A DNA stretch of 64,000 nt from Lingula anatina (lineage: Eukaryota > Brachiopoda > Lingulata > Lingulida > Lingulidae). The stretch spans positions 140,269-204,268 of the forward strand of contig NW_019773825.1 of assembly GCF_001039355.2 (NCBI RefSeq), written 5' to 3'. Shown here in pieces: positions 1 to 22,551 of the stretch. Both the position numbers and the translations under genes were made by a program. Within the stretch, counting starts at the first letter, position 1. Each line of letters starts with the position of its first letter. Under the pieces are notes generated by a model. The model was not told the DNA's origin, searched no databases, and saw only the letters and a list, made by a program, of their open reading frames with translations.

Positions 1-3000
1 TGAATGATCAACCAGAAGAGGTAAGCACATTCTGACTGAAGGATTCATCATTTGTTTTAAAAATCAGTTTCTTTTCTTTAAATTTTTTTCTTGGGAAGAA
101 AATTCTGGATTTAAGTGCTTTTGAAAAGTGTTTTCAAAATTGATTTACAGTAATGTTAATTCAAAGACAATTTGATTTTTTATCAACAAATTGTAGTCTT
201 GTTATAAAATGGTATTGTTCTGCATATTTTAGATTATATATTAATTACTTCTAACCATATATGTCTTGTCAAATGTTCTAGGTATTAGTAAATGTGGTAG
301 GTGCATTGGGAGAGTGTGCCAAGGATCCTCCAAACAGAATGGCCATTCGTAAAGCTGGTGGCATCCCACCACTGGTCAACCTGCTCACTGGAACCAATCA
401 GAAGCTACTTGTCAATGTCACCAAGGCAGTTGGGCAATGTGCCGAAGAGTCAGACAACATGGCGTAAGTCTTGGACAGATGTTAGAACTTCAGCCGAAGT
501 GATATTGTTGTTTTATTAATTTATTTGAGGAGAGATGTGAACTTTAATGAGAAACTGTACTTTTATTGGGTTCGAGTCATTTCAAAACATTTTTCTTTTC
601 TTTTTGTGTTTTTAAGGAAAAGATACTTGTTTTTTTGTTTGTTTTAGTATTTTACCGATACAGGATTTTACAGATACAGGACAATATTTAAAATTTTATT
701 GAAATTGCTAAATATGAATACATTTATTATATAACATAAGGTTATGCAATGTCCTTGAAAAATATCATTTCTTCATGGGGTTTGTCTCAGGAAAGCCAAA
801 TTCTTATTATACAATGGAAAGTAATTATGGCATTTCATAACTAAGAAAGCTGAAATTAGCACCTAAAATGTTCTTTCATAATTAGATTTCCACATTTCCA
901 GGATCATTGACAAGTTAGATGGAGTGCGCTTACTCTGGTCATTACTGAAGAACCCCAATCCAGAGGTCCAAGCCAGTGCGGCCTGGGCAATATGTCCCTG
1001 TATAGAAAATGCAAAGGTATGGGGAAAATCACATATGTAAAATAGGTTTGATTTCTGACAAAGGCATGTTGCACAAAATCTGCACGAATTGAAGTAAAGC
1101 AAAGTATTAAAGTTTTTTTTAACATTAGGATGATTATGTACCAATTTTGATAAAATAATTTTGAAAAGATATTTAGAGCTAGATATGTCACATTACCATA
1201 TTGTTACTGGTATTTATACAATGTTTCAAAAGAGAGTTTTTAATTATTTTCAGAGAAACTTGCTGGTGGTATCAATATTTTTTGTAAGAAGATACAAAAC
1301 ATTTTCTTGTCTTGATATGTTGTGATCATTAATGTAGTTACTCTGTTATTTCAAGTGTTACAATCTGTTATTATTATTTTAATGGTTATTATTTTTACTA
1401 TGTCCATAGGATGCTGGGGAGATGGTGAGGTCTTTTGTGGGTGGCCTGGAGCTTATTGTCAGCCTGCTGAAGTCAGAAGACAAGGAGGTCCTGGCCAGTG
1501 TGTGTGCCGCCATTGCTAATATTGCCAAAGACGAAGAAAACTTAGCTGTGATAACTGACCATGGTGTGGTGCCCATGTTAGCAAAACTGACAGAAACAGT
1601 GAGTGAATTTGAATTTCATTCTGAGATAGGCAATGTTTAGCTCTTTGCTATTTTTTAAAAGGCATTATAATATTTTTTTACTGATATCAGAATAATGATT
1701 GCTTTGTAAAATGCCTCATGATGCCAAGTTTAATTTGTGTAACCTGCAAAGAACTAGACACCACCTTTGGTAACAGTTCTTTTCAAAAAAATATCAATCC
1801 ACAGTTAGTAAAATAGGATCTGGGAATGGTCCCTAAGTCTGTTACATAATTATACATTTTTCTATTAAATTTGCCCAGGTTGATGACAGACTTAGACAAC
1901 ACTTAGCAGAGGCCATTGCCAGATGTTGCAGTTGGGGCAACAACAGGGTGGCCTTTGGCACGGCGAATGCTGTGGCCCCTCTGGTCAAGTATCTCAAGTC
2001 CAAACAGGTGGCCGTCCACCGTTCCACTGCAAAAGCTCTCTTCCAGCTCTCCAAGGACCCGGATAACTGTATAACCATGCACAATGCTGGAGTGGTCAAG
2101 GTATATTTGTAATGTACATTAGTTGTACATTTGTGTTTTTTCTGTTCCCTTTCCTTCTTGCAGTGCATGTTACTGTTTGTAACTCATGGTCATAACTGCT
2201 GCATGGACCATCTGCTTTGTGTATTCCTGTTGTTAATGTTCGTTAATGATCTATATTTAAGATACGCGGAAAAGAATTCCTCTGATTTAATTTGTATATT
2301 GATGAAAGCAGATGCAATTCAAGTGATTATCGCAATTTGGCACATGCAATCTTTGATATAGATCGATACATCTAAAACCTTCTTGTCTGTCTGTTGTCTT
2401 TGTCCTTCTTCCTTTTTTTTTTAATCTATGTATTTCATTAATCTTTCTTTTTTTTTTTTTTTTTGTAGATTTCTTCTCTTAGTTCTTGCTCCAACTGATC
2501 TTCCACTGTCTGCATGATGTGTGGGTCTTTTTTTTCATTTTCTGCTTTCTTGCAGCCACTTATGAATCTTGTCGGCTCTGCTGATGAATTGTTACAAGAA
2601 GCTGCCGCAGGGTGTATAGGAAACATCCGCAGACTTGCTCTGGCCAATGAGAAGGCTCGGAACTCTTAGCCAGTAACCAACCAGCTGTAATCTTTTATTT
2701 CTTTTTCTTCTTTTTAGTTAGGTCTCAACAAATCTGGTCTTTTTCTTTAATTAATTAATTTATTTATTTAATATTAAATTATTGTATTGAGGTTGTGGTC
2801 CCTAAATGTCATAAATAGTTTGGGACCAACTCCATAAATGTGTTAAGAAATATATAAGATTCAACTAACTTTTAATTAGCTTAAGTGAATTTTAACCATG
2901 TTATTTTATTAATTTCATATTTGAGAGAACTATACATGCTTCTTTATTTTATATTTAAATCATACAATTATTTGTATGTTTAATATTATAAGAACTTTAC

Positions 3001-3249
3001 TTGTTGAATACATTTTATCTCTGTCACCTCAAGTACATAGTTTCAGTTCAATTATTGTACATCATGAATATTTTGATATTACTAAAAAAATTTTTCTATC
3101 ATGATACATTATACAACTTTCCATTTTATTTCCAGTGTCTTATAGAAATGGTTGGCTCTGATGACACAGTATTACAAGAGGCAGCAGCAGGTTGCATAGG
3201 GAACATTAGAAGACTGGCCTTGGCTAATGAAAAAGCTAAGCACACTTGA
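1..3249 (+). CDS. ODAD2: ARMC4/ODAD2 armadillo-repeat protein, 3' part of the gene
   Basis: Seen: coding exons at 1-20 (cut by the window edge), 282-463, 902-1016, 1410-1598, 1879-2100, then one of two last exons, 2556-2669 or 3136-3249. All introns are GT-AG and the reading frame joins exactly. The product is a run of armadillo helices with motifs such as [23 protein letters not shown] and [16 protein letters not shown], closing with [21 protein letters not shown]. Family knowledge: ARMC4 (ODAD2) is part of the docking complex that fixes outer dynein arms to ciliary doublet microtubules, so expression in ciliated cells is expected. The N-terminal part lies left of the window. An AATAAA-like signal follows near 3566. 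The identification rests on the recalled C-terminal armadillo sequence; another ARMC protein is unlikely. Confidence 0.85.
2556..2669 (+). CDS. ODAD2: ARMC4 alternative last exon A (proximal)
   Basis: This 114-nt exon follows a strong pyrimidine tract and TTGCAG acceptor and is in frame with the donor at 2101. It encodes 37 residues ending EKARNS and a stop codon. An ATTAAA hexamer at 2773-2778 could serve polyadenylation. It is homologous to, and exactly as long as, the distal exon at 3136-3249, so the two are tandem duplicates used as alternatives. Confidence 0.75.
   Translation, partial: PLMNLVGSADELLQEAAAGCIGNIRRLALANEKARNS
3136..3249 (+). CDS. ODAD2: ARMC4 alternative last exon B (distal)
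   Basis: The acceptor TTTCCAG is at 3129-3135. The 114-nt exon encodes 37 residues beginning [10 protein letters not shown] and ending EKAKHT and a stop codon, in the same phase 0 as exon A. The start (CLIEM against PLMNL) and the end (AKHT against ARNS) differ most, while the [21 protein letters not shown] core is identical. Which copy is ancestral cannot be told here. Confidence 0.75.
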   Translation, partial: CLIEMVGSDDTVLQEAAAGCIGNIRRLALANEKAKHT

Positions 3250-5409
3250 TATGAGAAAGAATGGGGGAAAAAAACAAAAACGAGAAACCATGGAGGAAAA
3301 TTTAGTTTGTGACAGTTTATTTTAACGGCACCCCCTCATTTCCAGCTCTGAGCATAATGGCACCTATTTATTGATCTGTGCAGCATTGTGGATTCCATTA
3401 TCACATTTTTATCAGGAGAGGCAATCATGAACTGATAGTGATGGTGGACATTGCTCTTCATGAAAACAATAAGCTATCCTTGTAACCTTTAGAACATTAG
3501 TCCTTCACCTGCTGAGATTTTTTTAAATCATGTTGTGCATAATTTTGATACCAGGTTATAATGAAAATAAAAAAACTAAGTGTACATAATAATGATAGTA
3601 AAAGTTGTGGATAATTGATCATCGGTTAGTTTCATAATTGCCTGCATAGATGTAACAGCATTGGTAGAGAATACACAAGGGAAGTTTTTTACTATAATAT
3701 TTTACAAAGTTTCAACTTTATGGGCTGATTATGAAATATTAGAGGCTCAAGTTGGATTCACTGACACACACACACAAACAAAAAAGTGGGATGAAATGGG
3801 GAAAAGGGAGATTATTGAAACTTTATACCTACTTGGGTTTATTTTCTTAGATCTATGATGATTCTAGGGTAAAAATAGTTCTGCTGCCCATACCAGCAAC
3901 AATGGTACCGAAGTTTCAAAATTCATCCTCTTCATTTAATCACACAAACTAAATTTGGTTAATTTTCTAAACTTCACAACCTGGGGATTTATTTTGATAT
4001 TAAAATGTTATCAGAGACAATTGTGTCCCTAACCTATCTTTTTTCCCCTTCTGTGACTAAATTACGAGATAGGAGGTTTAGCTTGATATTGATCTCTATC
4101 AGTCTCGTGACAATTATTCAGTATCGAAAAACGTCACAAGTTATCCAATGTAGTTTTTTATAAACAGACGCCTTTTTTGTACAATTTTAATGCCATTTGG
4201 CACATTCACTCCACAAGTGTCTTTACTTCAAATTTTCAATTTGGCGAACACAGATTCTTCTTCCAAATCAGCATGATCCGATTGATTTAATAAAAATTAT
4301 TTTAAAAATTGCACAATTTTGGTGACGTGATGATAATGAAAACAAGAAAAACAGAAATGAATCGTTTAGGCTTTTGTATCCTTAAAGCAAAGGAAAAAAA
4401 ACAAGTAGAATTTAAATTTAATTACTATTTCTGAAATAAACCTCCCCAAGAAAGATTTTAAGATTGTGACTGTTTAGCATTCTTGGTTACTTTGTGATGA
4501 TAAAATATGAATTATATGCAAAGTAATATTTAACAGATAAAAAAATTAACACAGTGGTGTTTACATTTTTCTTTTTATTCAAGCCATTTAAATGGATCAC
4601 ACTGGCTAGAAACAACAAATACTTATGTCTTCTAGGAAACATTCATTGTAAGTAAGTGAGTGATATTTAAAGTTCAAAAATTAACATTTCTTTTCACATG
4701 GGACACCTAAAGGTTGATCAAGACTAGAAAAAGAGAGATAATGCATCAGAATGAGAAGAACAAGCTCTTTTGTTTAAAGTTGTTAAGAAAATACTACCCA
4801 CTACCAGTAGCTTTGTAAATTTCTATACATTCACATATAAAAAATTCCCAAGAAATATATAGAATGTGCATGGAAAACTAGTTTCTTTCACAAAAATAAC
4901 TTTATCAGGGATTATTCATGTACATGATTTGGAAATATAATTGGTCATTTAGATAGCATTATTTTCTCTGAAACAGAATTATCATTATCTACTCACCATA
5001 TAATATACAGTCACAATGCAAGAGACCTAATACTCAAAAATAGTTTTTCAAGTACCCTGAACTGGTTTGGCCTTTCAGGAGTTTATTGCACTTCTTTAAT
5101 GAAGATGCAGAGGCTTGATATAGAAATATAAGTTTACAGTTTGAATACAAAAAAGATCACTTAAGTCAATGATTAACATATATCTATTTGATTACCAGAT
5201 AATACTTTATTAAATTCAGTCATGCAGGGTTTGAAGCTAGAATTTTTTTCTTAGCATGTTGGTTCACATATGAACTCTCATAAATTGTCCAAATCCTATT
5301 ATTCAAAATATACACCTTCAGTATCTAGGCTACTTTTCAGAACCATGCCTTTCTAAAACATTAAAAAAAAGTGACCAAAACAAAACAATAAGTGCTGCTC
5401 ATCATTCTA
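3250..5409. other. Region between convergent genes; 3' UTRs
   Basis: No coding region is supported. The left part should be the ARMC4 3' UTR and the right part the tetraspanin 3' UTR (minus strand). Both are AT-rich with no long ORF. Confidence 0.6.
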
Positions 5410-15471
<10,062 letters not shown>

Positions 15472-15977
15472 TTTTACTGTTTTGTGTTGTCCTGAGATAC
15501 GTTGTTATGTCGTGGAATTCTAACTGCGATGTCCCTCCAAGAACACCTGTCGGCTTCGTAGCTTCCTAGATCGGATACACTTGACCGTTTTTCAGTGGAT
15601 ACTCTGTAAAATATAGTTCCGTGTATGTCTGAAGTTTCAGTTAAATTAACCCTTACTGTTCAAGAACTGGTGATAAATTCACACTTTATTCAGAGCTTTG
15701 GGAAACCTATCATGGGATGCACATCACATGACACTACGCCCATACAGTGGGGATGAATATTGCGCAAACATATTTATTTTGAGCGCAGTGATATATTGCA
15801 ACGTCAACATCATGTGAGTACCAGTGAGTACTATATTTTTGTCAATTACATCATGACCGCATTAGAACCTCGTTTACAAATGTGTTAGAAACATACATGA
15901 TTCATAGTATATTGAAAACGAGTCTTATTACTCTTTTCGCAAGAGAGAACAGAAATCGCATTGCGGAAATTTGAAGC
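15472..15977. promoter_or_regulatory. Short head-to-head intergenic region (tetraspanin / ASB)
   Basis: Only 506 bp separate the two start codons, which face away from each other, so the region must hold both 5' UTRs and both promoters, perhaps shared. No TATA box stands out at a persuasive position. The inference is from layout only. Confidence 0.5.
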
Positions 15978-18900
15978 ATGTCCCAGTCAGAGTCAAGTGA
16001 TGTGACGTATTTTTCTAATAAGCTGAAATGGGCAATCGAAAGGCGAGATATACCTGCTGTGAAAAGACTAATCAAAGGAGGCGTCATTGCTGACGCACAG
16101 TTTTGGGTAGCCATATTATCTTGTTGAAATCAATATATTACAAAACAAGCATTACCCAAGGCTAAGCTTTTAGACTAAAGTTAGACATGTCAGTGTTACC
16201 AGTAGACGTTAGACCCAGAGACTTTATTCTTGAATCTAACCCTCACTTACTCTGACCGAGTTTAACTCATTACTTAATTGTTACGTTTTACTCGCATTTC
16301 AACTTTGCAAAGATCAACATCTACACCCGATTTGCATCAATAAATCCACCTTATGAGTTGCTCTCATTGCACGTTCGTTTTACATGCAGACATGGGGAAA
16401 CTGCCTGTCCGACTGATCAACTTACTGAGGGAGAATACTAATAGTACTTCAGGAAGCACTCACCCTCCAAACATACCTGCACTCACCTTTACGTCTGACT
16501 TCAGTCAAACTTAGTTCATACTTACATAAGTTTGAGCGAAGCGCGAGTTTGAGTGAGCTGAAGAAATACTATGTACAAGCCTAAGGCTTAAAGACCTCAG
16601 GACTGTCACATCATTACCTGAGATAAATGTCTCACTCTGTTAGTCACTCAGTCTCGGTGCATGACTTTTACCATACCTGGTATGTGTCATTCCAAAACAG
16701 GTATGCCTGGTGATAAACAAGAATGAAAGGCAGCATATTTTGAGTTTGTTCTGTGAATTTTTTTATTATTTCAAAACACTTGAATAACATTAACCAATCT
16801 ATAAGTAGCTGTAATGGGTTAGTTAAAAACAATCAGGTGGCATGAGAATGATTTTAATTTTACACTTTCCAAAAGAACCATTTTACAAATGGTCATTTCG
16901 ACATTGAAAAAAAATTGATCAGATATTATACCAGTTAGTTATCATATCTAAGAAGTTTGTGTTTTGAACTTGAAATTTGTTTGGTTTTTAAGATAATTGT
17001 GAACTGAGTTTCATCTTATTTGGCAGTTATCAGTAGAATACACATTTGTGACCTATTTTCCCCAATTAAGTATTCTGGCAGGACACCTGTAAATGTACAA
17101 ACATTGTCCTGTGTGTCCTTGATAACACGTGATACATGATACATATTGAACACATGACAGTGCACCTCAATATTCAGAAGCTTGCTGCATCAGTGTGTCT
17201 TACTATTTTGTCATTTTTAAAAATTAAACATGGTGTAAGAGTCAGAAACCAAAATAGATAATATTATACCCAAATCTAAACAATTGTAAATTTGAATAGA
17301 ATTTGATGTAAATTTCAGATTTTGAAGTCAATAGATTGTAGCCAATGTATTATATACCTCATGCATATTTCTACAAATGATACCACTACATGTACTATTA
17401 TTGCTATAAATATTTATTAAAAGTAAATACGGATGGTAGAGGCAAACTGATTATTAGTGGCGCAAGCCAGTTACTTCCAAAGCTGTAATTAATTAATTCT
17501 CGGCTGCGCTCGGAAGAGAGTCTCATATCTTAGACTAATTCTTGTCACTAACCTGTGAATTTTGCACCTATTAAACTATGTAATTCAAATTTTCTAAGTA
17601 AGTCAGGAAGACCACTATATTGATAAAAGTACATAATTGACAAATTGCACAGATTGTCATATACATATGACTTGAATGTAAATTGTTCTTCAATTACTTT
17701 TCAGTACAATTCCACTGTTCTTCATGAAGCTGTTTCTTCTGGTAATGAGGAGCTAGTCAAACTGATACTACATGCCAAAGCTAAAGTCAATGCAAAAAAC
17801 AAGGTACAGTACGTGTACATGTATACAAGTAGTTCTTTTTAAGTTTACAGCCCAGTGACATCATAAGAGTACAAATTAATCTGGCAAATCTACATTTACC
17901 AAGTATGCCATCAAGTTTTATAAAAAGGGAAATGTTTGGGGTGTGTTGGGGGGGGGGGAGGAAATGCGTGGATTTGTTATTGCACTCCTCAGGGTACAGA
18001 CGTGTATATGGAGTTAAGTTATTATTTGTAGAAAGCCCGTCTCATCTTGATGGTATCACGCCTGCTCTTATTATATAAAAGTGGGCGCTGGGAGAAGGGA
18101 GGGGTGCATGGGAAGTTCCCTATTCTACAGTGTTTCATATCAGTTCACATTGATTTTGTATGTAACATTATGAAAGATAAGGTGTGAAACAGCAGATGAG
18201 ATGTGCACCTTTGATGAGCACCTTTAGGTTGGTTGTTCCAGGATGAAGAGTCTTTAATTGCAGTCAGATATGTTGCTTCATTATTTTAATGTATATAATA
18301 ATATGCTTAAAGATAAGTGTGCTCTATACTATTATTATTATTATTATTACATATATTTGTCATGAAGGAAGGAAGAAGTGCTCTCCACATCGCTGCAAGA
18401 TTAGGCCACTCTGGTGTGGTTCAACTTCTCCTGAATGCAAATGCTGATGTGAATGCACAAACTAAGGTACAAATTTGAAAGACAATTCTTGTAATTTATC
18501 TTACTGTTTCATGATTTTTGTGGCCTGCAAATTTAATAGAAAGTGTCTAAAAATAAGTTTAGAAAATTATTCAACATCTAGCTATAAGATTTATGCTTAT
18601 GAACTTACATTGCAATGTCTGTCAACAGATGCAATTTAACTACAATGACGGTACTAGTTTTGTCATAATTATGGTCATCATCTAGTAACAAATTTTGTAA
18701 GTCCACAAGCAGATTTGAAAATTTGTGTATATATAGTTTTTTATTAAGTGCCTGTAATTTAATGCCATTTTGGTTTAGATTTTTAAAGAAAAAAATACCT
18801 CAGACAGAATTGAAAATATTTCATTGTTTAAAATGTGAAATGTTGTGCCTGATGGTTCAGCTGTATATGTTTAGGATGGCCGAACACCACTCCATGTGTC

Positions 18901-20968
18901 ACTATGGAGAGGACATACACAGATAGCAAAGGCACTGGTCAAAGCAGGTGCCTCTGTCAACAGAAGAGATGAGGTACTTATTTTTACTTTTTTTGGACAA
19001 GTAGTTTGTAATATTCTCTGTAGACTGAGTTGAGACTAAGTTGATGTTCAGTTTGAACAAGATAATTTTCATACATTAGTTACTTTACAAAATAGTGACT
19101 CTTTAGGTCATAGGTAGCGATGTACAAATTTTGTGTAAAATGTGTGTGACTGTATTATGTCACAACTCTTGATTTCTTTCTATACTGGATGGTACTATAC
19201 AGTGTAGTGTAAAACAGCAAAAATAATTGGGCAAGTCAGAAATATGATTCGACTTGGGGAGCTTTTTTTTTTTTTTTTTTTTGTGACATGTCTGATGTAG
19301 TGGAAAGTCCTTTACCAATCATCAGCAATAAAACCTCTTAGATGAAAGATTATCTGAAATTAAATTAAAATGGCAGGAAAATGTCATATAGATTACCTTT
19401 AATCATGTCCAAATAACTGATAAAATTGCTGATAATTTTTTGACAGGATGGATGGACGCCACTGCATTGGGCTGCTAAACAAAACAACAAAGATGCATTG
19501 GTGCTTTTGTTGCAGGAAGGTGCCGCAGTCAATTCATCAGATAAGGTAAATAAGGCAACACTTTTGAACTTCATTTTAAGATATACAATATTTATAAGAA
19601 ATTAAAAGTTTCATAGTACTTTATTCTTAGGTTCATTGTCGAATATTTTTTAAAACTTTTTTGGCAAAATCAAATGTGTGTATAATGGTTCCTGTTACAG
19701 CTGATTTTGCAGTCCTTATAAGGTACTACAGAGGTTATTAAATGCTTATTCAGTCTTTGTCAAAATCTTTTAAGTCTACTGGCCACCATGTGGAAACAGT
19801 GTCAAGTAACTGAAATTTACTGTCCACAAATTTTTACTAACCTGTCCTAGTTTTTCTGGCATTTGGCAAAGGCCCAGTGTTAGCATCACAGGTTGCTGAT
19901 GGAGCTCTGCAAAATTTCTTAAAAAGGGAACATTCTTTTTGAGAAAGAGATAGATTCTGTTGTTCTTTATTTTTATGATTCATTTGATTTATCTTATATT
20001 CCATAGAATGGCCACACGGCATTTCATGAGGCAGTTTTCAAAGGCCAGTTTTCTTTGGCTAAGGAATTGGTTAGAGAGGGTGCTGATGTGAACCTGGTTG
20101 CCAAGGTAGGAAAATAAAAAGCTTCTCATTTTCCACACCACTACACATTTTTTGTCAAAAATTCATAGTTTTTCATAAGTTTTACAGTATGACTTCAAAA
20201 CATGACTTACTACTAGTGCATAATACTTTTTTAAAATTTTTTTAAATGTCTAAATCTCAGTAAAAGAATGGTTTTTATATCATGTAAACTTCTTACACAG
20301 TTTATTTATATTTGTTATGGTTAGACACTCAGTATATTGCTCACTGTACTCTCTTTATATAAAGTCATGTGCAAGTACTGAATAAATAATACTGACAATG
20401 TAACACAGTCTAACCCAAAAGTTACTCGAAATTATTATTTTTTTGCAATTTTCAGGAAGGACCAATCAGATTTCTTTTAACTTGTATTAAGATATGTCTA
20501 AGATATATGACTTCATATTACTAATAAAGATGTTGACAATGTACCAGTATAACCTAAACCAAAAGCTACAGTTGTACCATATGTAATAAGGTATGTTGAC
20601 AGTCAAGTATAAACTCAAAAAAGAAAAAAAAACTTAGCATGAATTTTTCTTTCAATTTTCAGGAAGGACCAGCTTTCGATATCCTTCTCAAGAAAGGACT
20701 TCTAACCTCACAGAGTGTCAGTCAGTTACTGGACTGGGGATATGATCCTAGAAAAAACAAACTGTGTACAGCAAAGGCAAGGTTTCACAAAATGATTGCA
20801 GACAAGTTACAGACTGTAGACACTCTAACTTCCCTGTGCAGAATTGAAATCAGACAAATTTTGTCTAGGAGAAAAAATTGCAAATGCTTCAGTCAGCGAG
20901 TTGTTGAACTGCCATTGCCAAATATTCTCATAGACTATATTGCCATGAAATCTGAACTAGAATCTTGA
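15978..20968 (+). CDS. Ankyrin-repeat and SOCS-box (ASB) protein
   Basis: Exons: 15978-16106, 17705-17803, 18368-18466, 18875-18973, 19447-19545, 20007-20105 and 20663-20968; predicted 309 aa. All junctions are phase 0. The five middle exons are each exactly 99 nt and each holds one 33-residue ankyrin unit (DGRTPLHVSLWRGHTQIAKA and DGWTPLHWAAKQNNKDALVL are typical). The last exon carries a SOCS box: LTSLCRIEIRQIL is the Elongin B/C box and LPLPNILIDYI the Cullin-5 box. Family role: substrate adaptor of a Cul5-Elongin E3 ubiquitin ligase. The target is unknown and the exact ASB number is not assigned. The first donor (GTAGCC) is weak, so exon 1 is the least certain part. Confidence 0.88.
20456..20524 (+). 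other. Decoy or alternative last exon of the ASB gene
   Basis: TTTTCAG followed by GAAGGACCA repeats, about 207 bp upstream, the acceptor and first codons of the real last exon (20663). Reading from here gives EGPIRFLLTC and a stop at 20522-20524, in the same phase. The flanking text (TGACAATGTA, then ACCCAAAAGTTAC / ACCAAAAGCTAC) is also repeated, so a short local duplication made it. Use would drop the SOCS box. Confidence 0.4.
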
Positions 20969-22551
20969 CAATTACATTATGTACAGACAACAAAGTTCAT
21001 ATTAAATTTTATTGAAGTGTCATACATGTAGGTGGGCAGATTTTGTTTTGTTTTGCTTCAAGTTGTGAAGTTTAAAAGAGAGCATCCTGCTACTTTGCAT
21101 AATTACCTCAGTCAAGGTTGGATGTCATGTTTTCATGGGCATTGTTTGTGGACGTCTCAAAAATTTTCACATATTTTAATAAAACTTTCAGGACAGACAC
21201 TTTTTCAGAAGGGAAAGAAGTGATTTAAATTTAACCGTCTCTGGGTCTTCTAATACTTCTTAAAGTTCCTTCATTTATTATTTTATTGTTAAGGTTTTGC
21301 TTTTGCGAGGTCTGTGTTCTTGGAGTGCTTGCCGTTTCTTTTAACCCTCCTTTTGAGATAAGCAGACTATTTCTGTTTATGTCAGTGTTGCTTGAAGGTC
21401 AGCAACATCTGTCGACTTACAGACACATGATTTGAATAATAGATGTAGAAGTGTGGAATAGCTGTATTCCGTCTGTTGGCATACATGTACTGTTAACAGT
21501 TATCTTGTCTTGGTTAATAGTGAACCTGTATTTGTTTATGTTCTAGTATAAATATTATATATAGATATTATGAAAGTCACTGTGGACAGTGCTTATTAAT
21601 AATATAATAGCAAAACTACATTTTTGTTTCAGTGTTAATTTCCTGAAAAGTAATGTGTAGTTAAAATGAAAATAGAGTATGAACAGTAGCACATCACTTG
21701 CACACAGTAATAGGAATAGACCTTTTGCAACTAGTTGACTACATGTAGATGTTGAATTATTTTGTTAACTGGAGAGCAGGGTCTTCAGTAAACAAAAGAA
21801 GTCAATATCTGGTCATCAAGATGCAAATGCCTAGGCCTGAAACACCGTTAGAGCTGAAATAATAGAAGACAACTTTGCTAGAGATGGTTTAAACAGTGCA
21901 GGGAGGGGGGGGGGGCGCAGAGGTCATGCTGTGTTTATTGTTATTGTTGATGTTTTGAACGTTTTCAGTAGCCACGTGATATGGATGATTTACAATGTGG
22001 AGAGATCACATGATGAGTGTTGACACTGATATCGATCAGCGAGCACGTGTTACAATTTGTAAGACAGTCTATGACCCTAAGCCAAAGACGTTCACAAGGG
22101 TCCGTCAATTACCTCATAACACAGGTGATTTATTCAGGAGATGCACAGGGGCGGATCCAGGATTATTTGAAGCGGGGATCTGGAACGACAGGCCTCGGAT
22201 GCGACGCCAACCATTGCCCCTTTGGTGTGGGGTTCAGGGCCTGCTGCTATAATTCAGAAACCAAAGGGGGCAGGGTCAGAAAATGAAAATTAACCATTTA
22301 TGCTCCTTACATAATGTATAGATATGGTAAAGATAAAATGTAGATGTAAAATTGAGAGTCGTAGATTTTTGTTCTATACACATATGATTAAAAAAATTAA
22401 CACAACTTATTGAATGCAATTTTTTTATACTTAAGCATGTGGATTGCGTCTCTATATTGCGTTTGGCTGAGTAGCGGTTTTAAATTATTTACGACTTGCC
22501 AATATATTTCTACATACAATACGCCATCACATTTAAAGAAAAGCTTTACCG
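20969..22551. other. Intergenic region ASB to Gal3ST
   Basis: ASB 3' UTR, then non-coding sequence with a G-run near 21906 and a mobile-element fragment from 22146. No gene is supported. Confidence 0.6.
22146..22290. mobile_element. Single-ended fragment with CAGGGGCGGATCCAGG terminus
   Basis: The end sequence CAGGGGCGGATCCAG matches the terminal repeat of the complete element at 49957-50124 (CAGGGGCGGATTTAG). No matching right end is visible, so this is a truncated copy or a relative; the right limit is approximate. Confidence 0.45.
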
